Below, piece after piece: positions 1 to 12,800 of a DNA stretch of 64,000 bases. Both the position numbers and the translations under genes were made by a program. Positions within the stretch are counted from its first letter, which is position 1. Every line of letters starts with the position of its first letter. The DNA is from Myotis daubentonii (taxonomy: Eukaryota > Chordata > Mammalia > Chiroptera > Vespertilionidae): assembly GCF_963259705.1 (NCBI RefSeq), contig NC_081844.1, forward strand, positions 29,342,294-29,406,293, in the 5' to 3' direction. A model generated the notes under the pieces. That model was given only the letters and a program-made list of their open reading frames with translations. It had not been told where the DNA came from and ran no database searches.

Positions 1-164
1 GTGCTTCTCAAACTCTGGTCTCCAGGCCAAAAGCGCCAGCATCAGCTGCAAGTTTTAGAAATGGACCTTCTTGGGCTGGATCCACATGCACTAATCAGAA
101 ACTTTGGGGGTGGGGTCTAGGAATCAGGGTTTTAAGAAGCCCCCGACTCCAGGTAATGTTGACG

Positions 165-605
165 TGTGCTCAAGTGAGCAAACCACCACTTCAGCCTGTG
201 CTTTAGGGCTCCCAGCCTCACAGGCTTCCCTCTCCACACTCCATCTGTACTGCCTGGAGCCTTGCTCCCAGGCACAGGGCCTTTGCACATGCTGTTCCCA
301 CTGCCTGGCATGTTACCACTGCCCTCTTTGACAGTTGAGTCCTACTCACTCTTCAGATTGTGGCTCCACCTGTCATCCCTTGGGGACACCTTTCCAACGG
401 CCCTGACCAAGACACACCCCCACTATCCATTCTCACTGCCACATCCACTTCTGCACAGCACTTGTCAGTTTGTAACGATAGATCTGTGATGAGCTGTTTG
501 GCTCATGCCTGTCTGCCCTACCTGATAGGGAGCTCCATGAGGGCTGGAGCCATCTTACCCACAACACCAGCAACATTTATAGAATGAGTGAGTGAATGAA
601 TGAAT
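165..605 (+). repeat. L2-type LINE fragment in intron
   Basis: The stretch has typical L2 3'-end wording: a 'ctttgcacatgctgttccc' block followed by 'actgcctggcatg', a 'gagctccatgagggc' block and a TGAATGAATGAA tail near 590-604. It lies in the intron before the first visible exon of C3 copy A. The remaining bases of 1-740 hold nothing else I recognise. Confidence 0.7.
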
Positions 606-740
606 ACTAGAGTATGGCCCTCCTGTGAGACACTGGGGAGAGACCCACCCTTGCCCTGTCCCACTGATCCTGCGGGGGGGTGGGGGTTGGCATGAGGGGC
701 ACACGGGTGCCACCATGCTTACTTCTGCTCCACACTCTAG

Positions 741-839
741 GGTGGCTACAGGGATGCTGAGGACAAAAATATTTCCCTCACAGCCTTCGTTCTCATCGCA
801 CTGCAGGAGGCTAAAGATATTTGCGAAGGACAGGTCAAT
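741..839 (+). CDS. C3: C3 copy A coding exon, human exon 27 equivalent
   Basis: Acceptor ctctag, donor gtaagt, phase 0 at both ends, 99 bp. It encodes [13 protein letters not shown] through [10 protein letters not shown] of the thioester domain. Confidence 0.95.
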
Positions 840-3800
840 GTAAGTGTGCCCTGCCCTGCTCTCCTCTGTGTCCCCTCCCTTCTTCCCCTCCCCAACCCCC
901 ACGCAGGCACAGTCATCGTGGAGGCTCTGTAACTGCAACATCTGCTTTGTCCTGGGGTTTTGAGAGTGGGTTGTTTGACCTTTAGCTTTCCAAGTGGGGA
1001 ATTCCAGGATCCCAACTGCACCAGCTGCTTCTCCTCCTCAGGACCCCAGAAAACAGAGGAAGGAGAGGAAGGCTGTTATCGTTAAGGCCAAGGGGAACCC
1101 AGGCCTTTCTGGTTCAAACTTAGGGATTTGAAAGAAATTATAGTTAGAAAAGAGACAGATCTAGGGCTGTCGGGTCAGACAGATCTAAATTTAGATCATA
1201 ACTCTCAGGCACTTGCCCTTTCTGGACCCCAGTGTGTGCATCTGTAAAATAAGTATAAAATAAGTATAATAATTTTTGTATTTTTTAGGACTCTCTAAGT
1301 TGTTCTAGATGTAACACATGTATGAGCTACATTATGCAAAAACACAGGGTGGGGCAAAAGTAGGTTTACAGTTGAGTATGGGTAACACAGAGTTTATTGC
1401 TGTCTTATTATTTATTAACTAGTGGCCCGGTGCACGAAATTCATGCACTGGGGGCAGGGGGTGTCCCTCAGCCCAGCCTGCTCCCTCTCACATACTGGGA
1501 TCCCTCAGGGGATGTCCTAGTGATGGCTTAGGCCCGCTCCCTGCTCCCCTTGGGGATAAGGCCTAAGCTGTAGTCTGGCCTCCCTTTGTGGGAGGTGACC
1601 AGGCTGATCAGCGGAAGGCACCAGCCCCATCAGCCCACTGCTGCAGCCACTGCCAGTCACCGCAGCCAGCAAGGTTTTTTCATCAGCATAGACTCCAGTC
1701 CCTTCACCATGAAAAAATGACAACTTTCTTTAGGCATTTTCAAGATGTGTCTTTCATATAATAATTATTTATTTATTTATTTTATCCTCACCCGAGGATA
1801 TGTTTCCATTGATTTTTAGAGAATGTGGAAGAGAAAGGGAAAGACAGAGAGAAACATCAAAGTGAGAGGAACACTTTGATTGGTTGCCTCCCGCATGAGC
1901 CCAGACCTGGGCCCCAGCCAGGGAGTAGCCTGCAACCAAGGTACATGCCCTTGGTCAGAATTGAACTCAGACCCTGCCATTGGCAGACCAAGGCATTATC
2001 CACTGAGCCAAACCGGCTAACGTAGGATATGACAGTTCTTAGCTCTCCAGCAGAGGACCTTGGTGTTTCTTTTTTGGAGTGTGGTAAAAAAAAAACCCTA
2101 GATTACCTTTTTGGATTCTTATTACCCAAGTTACTAAGAATATTACCAGTGGCATACAGGGAGCTTAGCCAATGAGCGGTCAGAAAAGGTGTTTCCTCTG
2201 TACTTCACACCAATCGCCGGCTTGCCTCCCCACCCCCCCAATCCCCTCCCCAGGCCTGACGCCTCTGGCCCAGGCTTCAGGCCTGGGCAGGGGACCCACA
2301 TCTCCCCTGCATCACCAGCTCTGCCCTCACCCAGGCCTGACGCCTGGGCCAGAGGCATCGACCACCATGTCCCTCTGGTCGCTGGATTGGTCCCTAGCCC
2401 AGGCCTGATGCCTCCGTCAGAGGTGTCAGACCTGGGCAGGGGACCCCCAGACCCATCCAATTGCTGGCTCTGCCCCCTGCCCAGGCCTGATGCCTCTGGC
2501 CCAGGCTTCAGGCCTGGGGAGGGGGACCCCCATCTCCCTCTGATCGCCAGATCGGCCCCTCGCCCAGGACTGACGCCAGGGCCAGAGGCTTTGACCTCCA
2601 TCACCCTCCAATCGCAGGATAATATTAATTATTATATTATTTTATGTACAAACAACTATAAACATACTTTTGCCCCACCCTGTAGATGGGCGAATTATTT
2701 TAAGAATCTAAGAATTTATCAATTGCAAGGATAAAAGGAATCTTAAGGACTCGACCAGGATGGTTTGTTCCTATTTCCTGTGTCCTTCATGCCCTTTTTG
2801 CCCAATAATTCAGCTTTCCTGCCACCCAGCCTACCTGGCAGAACAGAATTGCCTTCCTTGGGGAAGTTCCTAGCCCAAGGCTAGATCTTCCAGATTCTTA
2901 GGAAAGGATTCTGATTGGCTCAGCCTGGGTCAGGTGATCACTTCTGGATCAATGAGCTGAGACCAGGAAGTAGGTCTTCCTGGGCAAATATGACTGTTCC
3001 ACTGTGGCCATGTGAATGACAGGAAGGAGAAGGTCCTACAAAAGTCAAGGGTGGATATAGGAGAGACAGAGTGCAGGCAAAAGGATTAGTTTCTACTACA
3101 ACATAGTGACATTTTCTACTACAACACAACACCCTTATAATGGAGTACGGCATAGGCTGTAGAACTAGACTGCTGGGGTTCAAATAAAGAGCTTGATAAA
3201 ATTAGCTTGATAAAACCCATGGTTAGTATTCCAGGAATATTGCAAGTTGATTGTTGAACATAATCATTATTAAATATCAAAGTATATAAACTTCTATTTA
3301 AATAAATTAGACTAAACACTACACATTTAAAAAAAGGTAGTAGCCCTGGCCAGGTAGCTCAGTTGGTTGGAGCATCATCCCCTTATGCCAAGGTGCAGTT
3401 CTATCTCCAGTTCGGGCACATACCAGAAACAACCAATGAATGTACAGATAGGTGGAACAACAAACTGATCCCTCTTTCTCTCCTCCCCCATCTAAAAACC
3501 AATTAAGAAAAAAACAACAAAACAACAACAAAGGTAGAAAACCCTCAAAACTCATCACTTCTTAATTATTTTACTACCTTTTATCATTTTCCATGATCTT
3601 GAGGTTATTTACGTCTGTTGTACCTATACAGTGGACATACTTTATAATCTCTTCCCAATTCTACAGTCAGTGACTCCATGCTGGTAGGTTGAAATCAGCC
3701 ATGGTTATATTTACACTATAAAAATCACTACAAAGCATATCTGCCTCTGCATTCATCTCATGGGTCTTAGTGTTCTCCTCTGTGCAGTAGGGATGGTGAT

Positions 3801-6800
3801 GAAAATAAAACCTACCTCATAGGATTTTGAGATTAGATGAGTGGATATGTGACTAGCACATAGTGAGTGTTAGCTACAATGACGATGATGATTAGATAAT
3901 AGGAGGACCCAGTGGTGTGCTAACCCTGGGTGCCTATTTGCGGCATCTCTTTCCCAATCTGTGTTAAGGTATGTCACACTGGTAGCTTGAAATTGGCAAG
4001 GTGGGAAATTTACACCACAGTAATTGGCAATCAGTAAACCAGCTCCCCTAACCCCCACCTCCTGCACTCACTAGACAACTGGTTATTAAGCATTTACTAG
4101 CACACCATTGGTATACAGACTGCACCAGGAACATGATAGGTACTCAGCAATAGAGCAGTGCACAGTGGCTAATCTGTCTGGGGAACCCTTAAAAATAGAC
4201 ACATCCAAGAAAAATATGTACCAAGGCCAGAAACATTATGCCCAGGAAGTGGTGATTATGTGATCCTTGTCAGCTCTCTGGGGCAGCAGTGCCCACCTGA
4301 CCAGAGTACCCAATCTTTTTCTCATAGAGCCTTGGGGGCAGCATCAATAAGGCTGGAGACTTCCTTGAAGCACACTACATGAACTTGAAGAGACCATATG
4401 ATGTGGCCATTGCTGGCTATGCCCTGGCCCGGTTGGGCAAGCTGGAGGGCCCTCTCCTAGACACATTTCTGAAAGCAGCCACAGGTGAGAGGCAGCTTGG
4501 CGGGGTAAGGAGAGATACGTGGCTGCGGGTTGAGGGTGGCCATCTTAAGCCGGGCTGCATGGCTCCAAACTGAGCTGAGATGAGTGGGTCTGGGTGTGAA
4601 AAGTCCTCATTGCAAGCATGACACAAAAGGTCCATTGCATGATTCAACAAGTATTTGTTGAGTACTTGCTATGACACAGGAGCAAGGACATGGGCTCTGA
4701 CATCAGACAGATTCAAGTTCAAAATCAAGTCACCCTCTGGCACATTCTCACAGTGTGATCTTGTACAATCCACTTAACCTCTATGGACCTTGTGTATATA
4801 ATGATACCTACATCACAAGAATGATGTGAAGATTAAATGAGTGATGAGGGTAGGAGAATGTCTAGCACATAGTAAGAGATCTATCACTGATGTTGTCAAT
4901 GCCTTTAGTATTATTGAGGGTGTGCCAAGTTGGTGGACAGCTCTCCTCTATGCAGTGATGCAGGGATCCAGGCTCTATCTTCTCATGGTTCTGCCACCTC
5001 GGGGCCTCGGAATCCCTTCTATTAAAGCAGAAGGGGAAACAGTCAGGAACACTGTGCAAGGGAGGTAGACCAGCATGGAAGGGGCACCGTCAATTGTTTT
5101 ACACTTTCCATTAGACAGAGCTCAGTTATGTGGCCATACCCACCTGCAAAGGCCTCTAGGAGATGTAGTCCAACTCTGTGCCCAGAAGGAGGGAATGGTT
5201 CTTGGTGACAGTCTCTGTCATGAGTACTTTCTTAGGCACTTGGGACATCACAGTGAATATGGCACAGCCCCTGCCATCATGGCCTCATGTTCCAGTTGAG
5301 GAAACAAATGAGTTAATAGATTCCTCTAGAGCAGTGATGGCGAGCCTTTTGAGCTGGGCATGTCAGCATTTTGAAATACCCTAAGGTAACTCTGGTGCCG
5401 TGTCACATATAGAAATTTTTTGATATTTGAAACCATAGTAAAACAAAGATTTATATTTTTAATATTCATTTGATATGTTTAAATGCATCAAAAAGAAAAA
5501 TCAACCAAAAAAATGAGTTTGCATGTCACCTCTGACATGCGTGTCATAGGTTCGCCATCACTGCTCTAGAGCATCATTGTGCTGGGACAGGAGAAGCACA
5601 GGATGCTTTAAGAGACAGAAGGAAAGGTGTCACTCTCTCTTGGGTGCCATTGAAGCCAAATTGTGCTGAGTGGATAAAAATTAACCAGGGGTAGTGGAGA
5701 AGAAGTGCTCCAAGATGGGAGAACAGAATATGCAAAGGCTCAGAGGTGAGAATGAGCATGGCAAACTTAGGGAATGTGCTCCCATAGATCAGAGGGGCTG
5801 CGGTTCAGAATTTAAACAGAAGAGTAAAGGTTGATGAGGGAAGACAGTAAGGCAGGAACCAGCAGACTGAAAGCCACAAATGTGGGCCAGGACACCTGAA
5901 CACCGAGGTCTAGTACAAGTCTGTTTCTGAGCTTTCTCTGAACTACCTCCCGGCTGGACAGAGCAGTGAGCATGGGGGCTGGTGTTCTCTCTTGTAGACA
6001 AGAACCGCTGGGAGGAGCCTGGCCAAAGGCTCTACAGTGTGGAGGCCACATCCTATGCCCTGTTGGCTCTGCTGCTGCTCAAAGACTTTGACTCTGTACC
6101 TCCTGTCGTGCGCTGGCTCAACGAGCAGAGATACTACGGAGGTGGCTATGGCTCCACCCAGGCAAGTGGTCCCACATCCCCCAGGCAAATGCCTCCTTAC
6201 CTCCTCTGGCCTGACTGGCCACCCAGATAAGATGCTGAGAGGCAGTTGATTGGAATGAAGTTGAGAAATCAGGTTTTGGTTTTTGTTGCAAATCTGTCTA
6301 TGGATTCTATACTAAATTCTGGATGCCTCAAGCTGCATTTTGAGATTCCCTTTCACTCCTGGTGTCCAGATCACATCCTCGAGGCTCAGGTGCAGGGGTG
6401 AACCTCTCTCTGATGGTTTCTAGACCATATTTCCAGTTCCACCAGGCCTCCCATCTTATCCTGTTCCACAGGTGGGTTCTAGACCAATTCTCAATTATTA
6501 TAGGGAATCATCCAGTCCATCTTTTCCTCTGGAGGATTCTGGACCATGCACTCAGTTCCACGAGGCTCCCAGTGTTGCTTTGTCTTACTGTGAGTTCTAG
6601 ACAATGTTCTCAGTTTTCTAGAGTCTTATCAAAGCCTGCTGTCTTCCAGCTGGGTTCTAGACCATTTTTTCAGCAACCTCAAGTCTAGCAAGCTCAGGCT
6701 TCAGTTTGATCGCCTTTCACTCTGGTGGCATTCTCAGATATTTAATAGATCCTCATCCAAGGATATGTTTATTAATTTGAGAGAGAGAGGAAGGGAGAGA

Positions 6801-9800
6801 CCGAGAAAAAAACACACATTGATGTGAGAAACATCGATGGGTTGCTTCCCACATGTGTCTTGGCTGGGGATGGAATCTGCAACCTTTTGATGCATGAGCC
6901 AATGATCCAGCTAACTGAGTCACTGGGCCGTTTTTAGGCTGGCGGGTGACTGAAGCTTCTTTTTTTTTATTATTCTGGGATTTATTTGCCTTCTATAGCT
7001 GTCACTGGAGCTGAGAGCCAGCTCCAGCTCTGAGGCCCCAGCTGGCTGAAAGCAGGTATCTGGGGTTTGTTTAGCTTCTATAATTGAAACATTGTTGCTT
7101 CCGGAGCTCAGAGCTGGGCCGTGGCAGGCGGGGAACCTTGGCTTACTCCATCACTGGAGCAAGCAAGCCTCATGTTCGCTTCAGCTGCATGGCTGCTGGC
7201 CACCAACTTTGTTGGCAGTTAATTTGCATATCTCGCTGATTAGCCAATGGGAAGTGTAGTGGAAGTATGGTTAATTACCATGTTTGTCTATTATTAGATA
7301 GGATAGTATTACACATACTGCACCCCTCACCCCCATTTCCTTTCTCCTCCCAGCCCCTACCCATCCACCCCCAAGTCTTCACGACCTTATTGCCAGTGTC
7401 CATTCGCTAGGCATATTAGACCCTCAGTCTTATGCCGGCACTTTCTCATGTATCTACACATGTTCAGTGTCTCCACACTCTGGTGTAAGCCTCTGTCCCT
7501 TGGAGAATTCTAGAAGATGTCCTCAGTGTCTAATGACCCCCAGCCTTACCCTTGTGCCCTCTGGTCCCATCTAGGTCACAATCTTAGTGTCACCAAGCAT
7601 TAAACTGAGCCTCTCTCACTGAGAGAGTTCTAGAACATGTCCTCAGTATATAAACCCCCATTCTTATTCTCACCCCCTCTGGTGCATTTTAGGCCACAGT
7701 CTCAGTGGCCCAGCTCTAAGCTGAAACTTTTCATCACCCAGCAGGTTCTGACTGCTTTCTCAGTCTCTCACATCACCCTCTTCTTCTCTCATGGGTTCTA
7801 GGCCACTTTCATGGTGTTCCAAGCCTTGGCCCAATACCAGAGGGATGTCCCTGACCATGAGGATCTGAATCTGGATGTGTCCATTGACCTGCCCAGCCGC
7901 AGCTCTGCGGTCACGCACCGCATCCTCTGGGAATCCGCTAGCCTCCTGCGATCAGAAACGGTACAGCTGCTTGGCCATTCCCTCCTCACTCTCATCCTCC
8001 AGCCAGTCAGAGTCTGCAGGAGGCAGGAGGGAGGGCAGGTGACCATTGCAGCCAGAGGAAGGCTTGGCTCCCAACACCTTCTCTTCTTTCCCCACTCCCT
8101 GCAGACCCAGGAAAATGAGAACTTCACATTAACAGCTAAAGGGAAAGGACAAGGCACCTTGTCGGTAAGGACGGGAGCCCACACTTGCTTTGCTCATCAC
8201 CTTTCCAAGTCAAGTTTGCTGACACCTCATCTCCCCTCCCATCTCTCCAGGTGGTGACAATGTACCAGGCCAAGATCAAAGTCAGAACCTCTTGCAATAA
8301 GTTCAGTCTCAAGGTTAACCTGCGACCAGCCCCTGAAGGTAGAAGGAATAAAGACCCTATCTGTCTCCCTTCCCCCACTGCCATTCTAGTGTCTGCCCTG
8401 CTCCTGAATCAGGACCCAGCCTTCCATCCTTCTGTCTTCTATGTTTCTAGTGAAGAAGCCTCAGGATGCCAAGAGCACCATGTTACTCAACATCTGTACC
8501 AGGTAAGAGATGGGTCACTGGGGTTCATCTCGCTCATACCTCTGTCTCTAGCAAGACTTCCTGTAAATAATATCCGAGGTTCCTACTACTCTCTGGGAAT
8601 GTGTTGTGTGCTTAGTACTGTGCTGAGCACCCTCCAAAAGGTAGACAGCACGGCATGGTGGTGTGAGACTAGCCGTGACCACATAAGCTCAGACTGTGGA
8701 AAGTGATGTTGATAATCAACAAGGAGGATTACAACTGTTATAGGAATTTTCCATTATTCTTATTTTTAAATTTTTATTTCTTTCAGAGAGGAAAGGAGAG
8801 GGGGAAAGATAGAAACATCAATGATGAGAATCATTGATTGGCTGCCCTCTATACTCCCCCTAATGGGGATAGAGCCCTCATGTGCCCTGACCAGGAATCA
8901 AACCGTGACCTCCTGGTTGAGCCACACTGGCCAGGCTTGCATTAGTTTTTTTTTATCACAACATTGAAAACTCTCATATTTCCAGTTATAAAAGTATAGA
9001 GTAATGAAAAGTATAGTTAAGAGGAGTATTTTTTTTAGTGCACTGTAATTTAAAACGTCAGAACATTGTGCCCTAGCTGGTTTGGCACAGTGGATAGACC
9101 TTTGGCCTGGGGACTAAAGGGTCCCAGCTTTGATTCAGACCAAGGGCACATGCCCAGATTGCAGGCTCAACCCCCAGTAGGGGGCGTGCAGGAGGCAACC
9201 AATCAATTATTCACACCCTTCGTTGATATTTCTATCAATCTATATCTCTCCCTTCCTCTCTGAAATCAATTAAAAAGTAATGTGTCAGAACATTGAGATT
9301 GAAGTTGGTTTTGATTTTTTGTGAAGCACTCATCCAAAGCCCTGTGGTTTGAATAGTGCCTCGATTCTTCTCTGTAGCACAGTGGTTCTCAACCTTCCTA
9401 ATGCTGCGAACCTTTAATACAGTTCCTCATGTTGTGGTGACCCCCAACCATAAAATTATTTTCGTTGCTACTTCATAACTGTAATTTTGCTACTGTAATG
9501 AATCGTAATGTAAGTATCTGATATGCAGGATATATTTTCAATGTTACAAATTGAACATAATTGAAGCATAGTGATTAATCACAAAAACAATATGTAATTA
9601 TATATGTGTTTTCTGATGGTCTTAGGCGACCCCTGTGAAAGGGTCGTTCAACCCCCAAAGGGCCGAAACCGGTTTGGCTCAGTGGGTAGAGCATCGGACT
9701 GTGGACTGAAAGGTCCCAGCTTCGATTCTGGTCAAGGGCATGTACCTGGGTTGCGGGCACATCCCCGGTGGGAGATGTGCAGGAGGCAGCTGATCGATGT

Positions 9801-12800
9801 TTCTCTCTCATCGATGTTTCTAACTCTCTATCTCTCTCCCTTTCTCTCTGTAAAAAATCAATAAAATATATAAAAAAAAAAAAAAACCCCAAAGGGGTCG
9901 CGACCCACAGGTTGAGAACCGCTGCTGTAGCACTTATGATATGGAGCAAGCATCTGTTCTATGACGCTGTGAAGTGTCATGTTCCTTCTAAGTTTAGGTC
10001 AACTTCCCACATGTAATCCTCTGAGCTTTCGATGTCACGAGGTATTTAAGAGTTCCTTCACCGGGAAGTGTTCTGCCAGTGTCACCTCCTCTGGGACATC
10101 ATTTTTGGCCACAACCACTTTCTTCCTTTATGTTGACGCCCTGCCTTCACTAAGTGCCTCTGCCCCCATGATGGTCTCTCCAAGGGCAGCAGGTCCACAT
10201 TCCACCATCTGCTGTTTCTTCTCTGACTCCGTTTAGGTGCTGCTGAAATTTCACTCCCAGTGTTACCACTCTCATTTCTGTGCTGCACTTTCATCTTTGC
10301 TGGCGATTCCCTTCCAATGATCCATTTTGGTAAAATCTCACATGGTTTTTTTTACTGAGAGAGAAGGAAGTAACACAACCACACACGTGGCTTGAATGAT
10401 GGGTACTTGGTGACCCATCACTGACAGACTTTGAAATAAGTGACATGATAAGTCATTGATTGTAATGCTCACTTGTTTATGTAGTGATGGGTGGACTGAA
10501 GAGCTGGCAACTAGATTTTCCTTTAGGTGTTTGCTCATTAATATATTGTGGTAGTGGATTTAGACCGCGTTGCTGAGGGGCTGGTGTTATTGAACTAGAT
10601 CATGATAATGGAATCATGCAAAGTGAGACCTGCCTGTATTCTTGTCTTCATTTTCTAGAAGAACTGACGTTTGAAGAGGTGAAGTGACTCATCCAATGTC
10701 ACATAGAGCTGGGATGTGAACCCATGTAGTTGGGCTTCAGAGGCTGAGCAGTTAGTTGCCTTAACCATTACACACCTTTCCTTTATTCCCCTTGGGGGAG
10801 TGTTTCCTAAGATCTGGCATCCTCTATGCTGCTGTGTGGGAACCAGAAGCCTCACTCACTGATCAGACCCCCTTGTCCAGGCACTGACCCCTAGGGCTAA
10901 CCCTCTCCCTGCCCCATCCAGGTACCTGGGACCCCAAGATGCCACTATGTCCATCCTGGATATATCCATGATGACTGGCTTTGCTCCTGACACTGCTGAC
11001 CTCAAGCAGGTGTGAAAATCCAGGGCTCAAGGGCTAGAATTGGTGGGAAGGAGCCTGGGGCCTGGCAGAGGCTGAGGGAAGGAAAGGATTTTCACGAGTT
11101 CTTCCCTTCTCCAGCTGGCCAGTGGCAGTAACAGGTATATCTCAAAGTTCGAGTTGGACAACAAGGCCTTCTCCAACAAGAACACCCTCATCATCTACCT
11201 GAACAAGGTGAGGCTTCCATTGGGACCTTGACCCATATGTGGCTGGCCTTTTCCTTCTCTATTGGTCTTTGTCTTAGAGTCCTCTGCTTGATCCATTCCT
11301 TCTAGAAAAAAAAAAAAAAAAGAGGATTGATAGTGCATGAGATGGGTTTTAAATTTGTTTTCATTTTCATTTTTGTACTTTTAATTTTTTAAGGAGTCCC
11401 AACCCTACAGAGATATTGTAGAGAAGTATAAAAAGTTCCATATACCCTTTAACCAGATTCATTAATTGTTAGCAATTTTCTCCAAGTATACATGTCTATC
11501 ACATATACACACACGTCTGTCTTCCTTCCTTCCTTCCTTTTTTTCTTTCTCATTTATTTTCCCAGATTTATTGAGATATAATTGGCATATAACATTGGGT
11601 AAGCTTAAGGCACACAATGCAATGATTGGATGTATGTATATTGGAAAATGATGACCACAGTAAGGTTAGTTAGCACATGTACAACCTCATAATATTAACG
11701 TGTTGTGTGGTGATAACTTTTAAGATTTACTATATTAGCAGCTTTCAAATATGCAGTGCAGTATTGATAACCATGGGATGTTTTTAGGGGCACAGATAGC
11801 AATCTGTTGGCCAGAATTCAATTTCATGGTCACACCAAATGGAAAGGGAGGCTGAGAAGTGTAATCTGGCCATGAACCTTGGAGAAAAAGAAAATAGATT
11901 TTTTGACCTGCTCATTAATCTTTGTCACTTCTCACCCACCCATCCTCTCCACGCAGATCCCTCTTGGTCCCCTGTTTCTCCTTATGCTGGACTCCCCCAC
12001 ACTGACTCACCTCCTGCTTTTCCCAGATCTCACATGATCAAGAGGACTGTGTATCCTTCAAAGTTCACCAGTTCTTTAATGTGGGACTCATCCAGCCGGG
12101 GGCAGTCAAGGTGTACTCCTATTACAACCCGGGTGAGCAGCCAACCTCAGGCCTGGAGTCTGAGGGTCCCAAGGTTCTGTAAGATGGGGGTTCCAGGGCT
12201 TGGTGATTGGGGACCTGGGATTACCAGGGTTCAGGACCTTGCATCTCCAGGTCTGAGGGACTGGAGTTGGGAACCTGAGCCCCACAGGCATGGTCTTGGG
12301 TGGAGGCTTTAGTTCTCTGATCCCTCCCACTCCCTCTGCCCACAGATGAGACTTGTACCCAGTTCTACCACCCGGAGAAGGAAGATGGAATGCTGAGCAA
12401 ACTCTGCCACAATGAAATATGCCGCTGTGCTGAAGGTGGGTGCCCGGGAGCCAGGAAGTGGCAGACCACGCCCACTTAATACCCCACCCCCCTCACACAC
12501 ACACCTTCCATGGCAGTGATGCAAGGGGCCCCAAAAGCCCACACCCAAGGGACACCAAGAGGGATGGGCCTAGGGCTGACCACACCCATGGGTGGCGGGC
12601 CCTGGATGGGTAGTGGAGCTTAGGTCATGTCCCCTGTCCACCCACCCCGCAGAGAACTGTTTCATGCACCAGTCAGAGGACCAGGTCACCCCAGAAGACC
12701 GGGTGGACAAGGCCTGTGAGCCAGGAGTGGACTATGGTGAGGAGCGGGTGGGGAGACACACGTGCAAGTGTGATTGTGTGTGAGTGATGGTATGTGTGGC

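Larger units (their letters stand above)
1419..2619 (-). mobile_element. HeliBat-type Helitron with internal minisatellite
   Basis: Read on the minus strand, the element ends in a GTGCAC-rich hairpin followed by CCGGGCCACTAG (plus-strand 1419-1450) and starts with TC at 2619/2618. The flanks are A and T, as expected for Helitron insertion between A and T. Inside are a Ves SINE (1783-2023) and GC-rich direct repeats (2230-2600). No Rep/helicase ORF is present, so it is non-autonomous. Confidence 0.75.
1345..2682. mobile_element. Mariner-like MITE split by a Helitron
   Basis: CAGGGTGGGGCAAAAGTA begins at 1345 and its inverted complement TACTTTTGCCCCACCCTG ends at 2682. Removing the inserted Helitron (1419-2619) leaves about 140 bp with long terminal inverted repeats, so this is a small non-autonomous element. 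The right flank is TA and the left is CA, which suggests a decayed TA target duplication. The superfamily call rests on TIR wording and TA-type flanks only. Confidence 0.65.
6162..7801 (+). other. GC-AG intron of C3 copy A
   Basis: Exon 5998-6161 ends CAG and the intron starts GCAAGT; it ends TTCTAG at 7801. No GT near the boundary keeps both the frame and the conserved GYGSTQ-ATFMVFQ junction. AG|GCAAGT matches the strong consensus usual for minor-class GC donors. Confidence 0.85.

Noticed and set aside
555..941. 128-codon minus-strand frame overlapping a C3 exon
   Set aside because: It is an antisense shadow of the C3 exon at 741-839 with no independent support.
2143..2734. Overlapping Pro/Gly-rich open frames on both strands
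   Set aside because: They arise from the GC-rich minisatellite in a Helitron.
6161..6165. Sequencing error turning a GT donor into GC
   Set aside because: It cannot be excluded, but AG|GCAAGT is the consensus expected for a genuine GC donor, so I kept the GC-AG call.
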